Shown here: piece by piece, positions 62,952-64,000 of the stretch
Layout: each line of letters begins with the position of its first letter
Numbering within the stretch: position 1 is the first letter of the stretch
Assembly (NCBI RefSeq): GCF_005843985.1
Contig: NZ_CP040463.1
Location: 1,166,001-1,230,000 of the forward strand
Direction: 5' to 3'
DNA: 64,000 bases
DNA from: Caminibacter mediatlanticus TB-2
Lineage (GTDB): Bacteria; Campylobacterota; Campylobacteria; Campylobacterales; Nautiliaceae
Made by a program: the position numbers and the translations under genes
The notes under the pieces: model-generated
What the model saw: the letters and a program-made list of their open reading frames with translations, nothing else
The model's database searches: none
What the model was told of the DNA's origin: nothing

Positions 62952-64000
62952 AATAATTCCTTTATAATTTTTAATGCTTGTTTTGTTTTTTCTTCGTTAT
63001 AAACTAATGCAATTCTAATATATCCAACCCCTTCACCCTCTCTTCCCATAAACCTTCCAGGCATTACTTTAACACCTCTTTTATAAGCCTCTTTTGTAAA
63101 TTCTATATCATCATCTACTTCAAGCCAAATATAAAAAGTAGCTTTTGGTACTTCTATTCCTAAAATTTCTTTTGCTATTTCAAAGTTTCTTTTATATTTT
63201 TCCCTAAAAGTTTCTACATGCTCATCATCCATCCAAGCTTTTGCAGCTGCATATTGAAGAGGAAGGGGAGATGCACACCCAACATAAGTCCTAAAATTTA
63301 AATATTTTTTTAAAATTTTACTATCACCTGCTATAAAACCACTTCTAAGACCTGGGGCTGAGCTTCTTTTTGAGATTGAATTAATCGTTAAAACATTTTT
63401 GAAATTTTTATTTCCAACTCTAATAGAAGCCTCTAAAATACTTGGAGGTTTTTTATCAAAATAAATCTCACTATAACACTCATCACTTAAAATAACAAAA
63501 TCTTTCTTTAATGCTTCTTCTACCCACTCACATAGTAAATCAATATCCATCACACTTGCTGTTGGATTATTAGGTGAATTTAATATAACAAAATCTTCAT
63601 CACCATCCAGCTGAGATGGAGTGTTTAAAAAGTTATTTTCTTTTTTTAATGGCATATAATTTATTTTGCTATTAGTAGCAATTGCTGCACCTTCATATAT
63701 TTGATAAAAAGGATTTGGAAAAGCTGTTTTTTTAGGCTTTAAAAAAAGAGGAAAATTAAAAAGCAACTCTCTTGTACCAAATGAAGGTAAGAGTTCATCT
63801 TTTTCTAATTCAATATTATATCTTCTTTTTACAAAATCTCTTTGTGCTTTTTTTAATACCTCTTCTCCTGCTGTTTTTGGATATTTATTAAGATATTTTG
63901 CATTTTTACATAGCTCATCTTGAATAAATTTAGGAGTTTCAAATTGAGGCTCTCCAATAGTTAAAGAAATAACCTCATCAGGATGAGGAATATCTTTTAG
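62948..64000 (-). CDS. dapC: Succinyldiaminopimelate aminotransferase-like, partial (5' end beyond window)
   Basis: A class I/II aminotransferase whose first codons lie past the right edge; 350 residues are visible and the frame is open to base 64000. VISLTIGEPQFETPKFIQDEL, NKYPKTAGEEVLKKA and SFGTRELLFNFPLFL are typical of the DapC group of Campylobacterota. NSPNNPTASV and the PLP lysine in INSISKRSSAPGLRSGF follow. A TTG at 63766 is internal and is not the start. Diaminopimelate synthesis fits the following murC. Other aspartate-family aminotransferases are possible. Confidence 0.85.
   Translation of the reverse strand, partial: LKDIPHPDEVISLTIGEPQFETPKFIQDELCKNAKYLNKYPKTAGEEVLKKAQRDFVKRRYNIELEKDELLPSFGTRELLFNFPLFLKPKKTAFPNPFYQIYEGAAIATNSKINYMPLKKENNFLNTPSQLDGDEDFVILNSPNNPTASVMDIDLLCEWVEEALKKDFVILSDECYSEIYFDKKPPSILEASIRVGNKNFKNVLTINSISKRSSAPGLRSGFIAGDSKILKKYLNFRTYVGCASPLPLQYAAAKAWMDDEHVETFREKYKRNFEIAKEILGIEVPKATFYIWLEVDDDIEFTKEAYKRGVKVMPGRFMGREGEGVGYIRIALVYNEEKTKQALKIIKELL

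Noticed and set aside
1-64000. Mobile elements, prophage, CRISPR arrays, tRNA or rRNA genes
   Set aside because: No transposase, integrase or phage motif, no regularly spaced identical repeats, and no cloverleaf or rRNA signature was seen; the gene order is largely that of known Campylobacterota.

Overview
This 64-kb window is very AT-rich, gene-dense chromosome from a Campylobacterota bacterium. The best guess is the Nautiliales (Nautilia, Caminibacter or Lebetimonas type), an inference from gene content and synteny. The evidence is a futalosine-pathway menaquinone gene (mqnC), a FlgP/FlgQ/FlgR flagellar cluster, a FlgR that lacks its DNA-binding domain, BioV, an FtsL-like gene beside rsmH, and gene orders recalled from Campylobacter and Helicobacter: cvpA-lysS-glyA-DUF1882-SPOR; comF-gyrA-flgP-flgQ-flgR-asd; gltX-yggT-slt; rrf2-flhA near rpsO; surE next to a ThiF/TcdA gene. 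I see no tRNA, rRNA, insertion sequence, prophage or CRISPR array.

Layout. 1-7.3 kb (minus strand): a diguanylate cyclase, cvpA, lysS, glyA, a DUF1882 gene, a SPOR protein, trpE and a partial STAS-like gene. 7.3-13.1 kb: mqnC, a candidate structured small RNA, corA, asnB, a membrane protein, and an unknown protein with consensus-quality expression signals. 13.1-21.9 kb (minus): a long co-directional block with radical SAM, yqhA, asd, flgR, flgQ-like, flgP, gyrA, comF and two small genes. 22-34 kb: a lipoprotein, slt, yggT, gltX, a split PAS/chemoreceptor pair, a HemJ-like membrane protein, a nitrilase-fold protein, xseB, metX, a GGDEF-EAL protein, metY and cmoA. 34-46 kb: flhA, rrf2, a degenerate sensor kinase, rpsO, hisD, fetB, gpmA, then surE-ycaO-tcdA and a TRAP solute-binding protein. 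46.6-55 kb (minus): chaA, bioV, an FtsH-like ATPase, mtaB, an RND pump, ftsL and rsmH. 55-64 kb: an adducin-fold protein, an M16-fold protein, recG, a CsgG lipoprotein, a broken small gene, a racemase, murC, a hypothetical gene and dapC (running off the end).

How genes fit together. Methionine synthesis (metY, metX) encloses a c-di-GMP GGDEF-EAL gene. The flagellar genes (flgP, flgQ-like, flgR) are packed with gyrA and asd. Two enzymes acting on t6A37 of tRNA (TcdA, MtaB) occur, and TcdA sits in an overlapping operon with an E. coli-type YcaO. Genes overlap by a few bases throughout, starts are often TTG or GTG, and divergent genes are separated by as little as 38 bases with overlapping -10 elements.

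The most unusual items are: a 145-nt hairpin RNA candidate with its own promoter and U-tract (8.4-8.6 kb); a perfect 13-bp hairpin burying the flgP ribosome binding site; an apparent CTG start for flhA; a tandemly duplicated unknown protein behind a TTGACA/TATAAT promoter; the surE-ycaO-tcdA operon; several enzyme-fold proteins that have lost their catalytic residues (FtsH, nitrilase, class II aldolase, M16, histidine kinase); and two neighbouring exported-protein genes that both lack a start codon beside an A8 tract.
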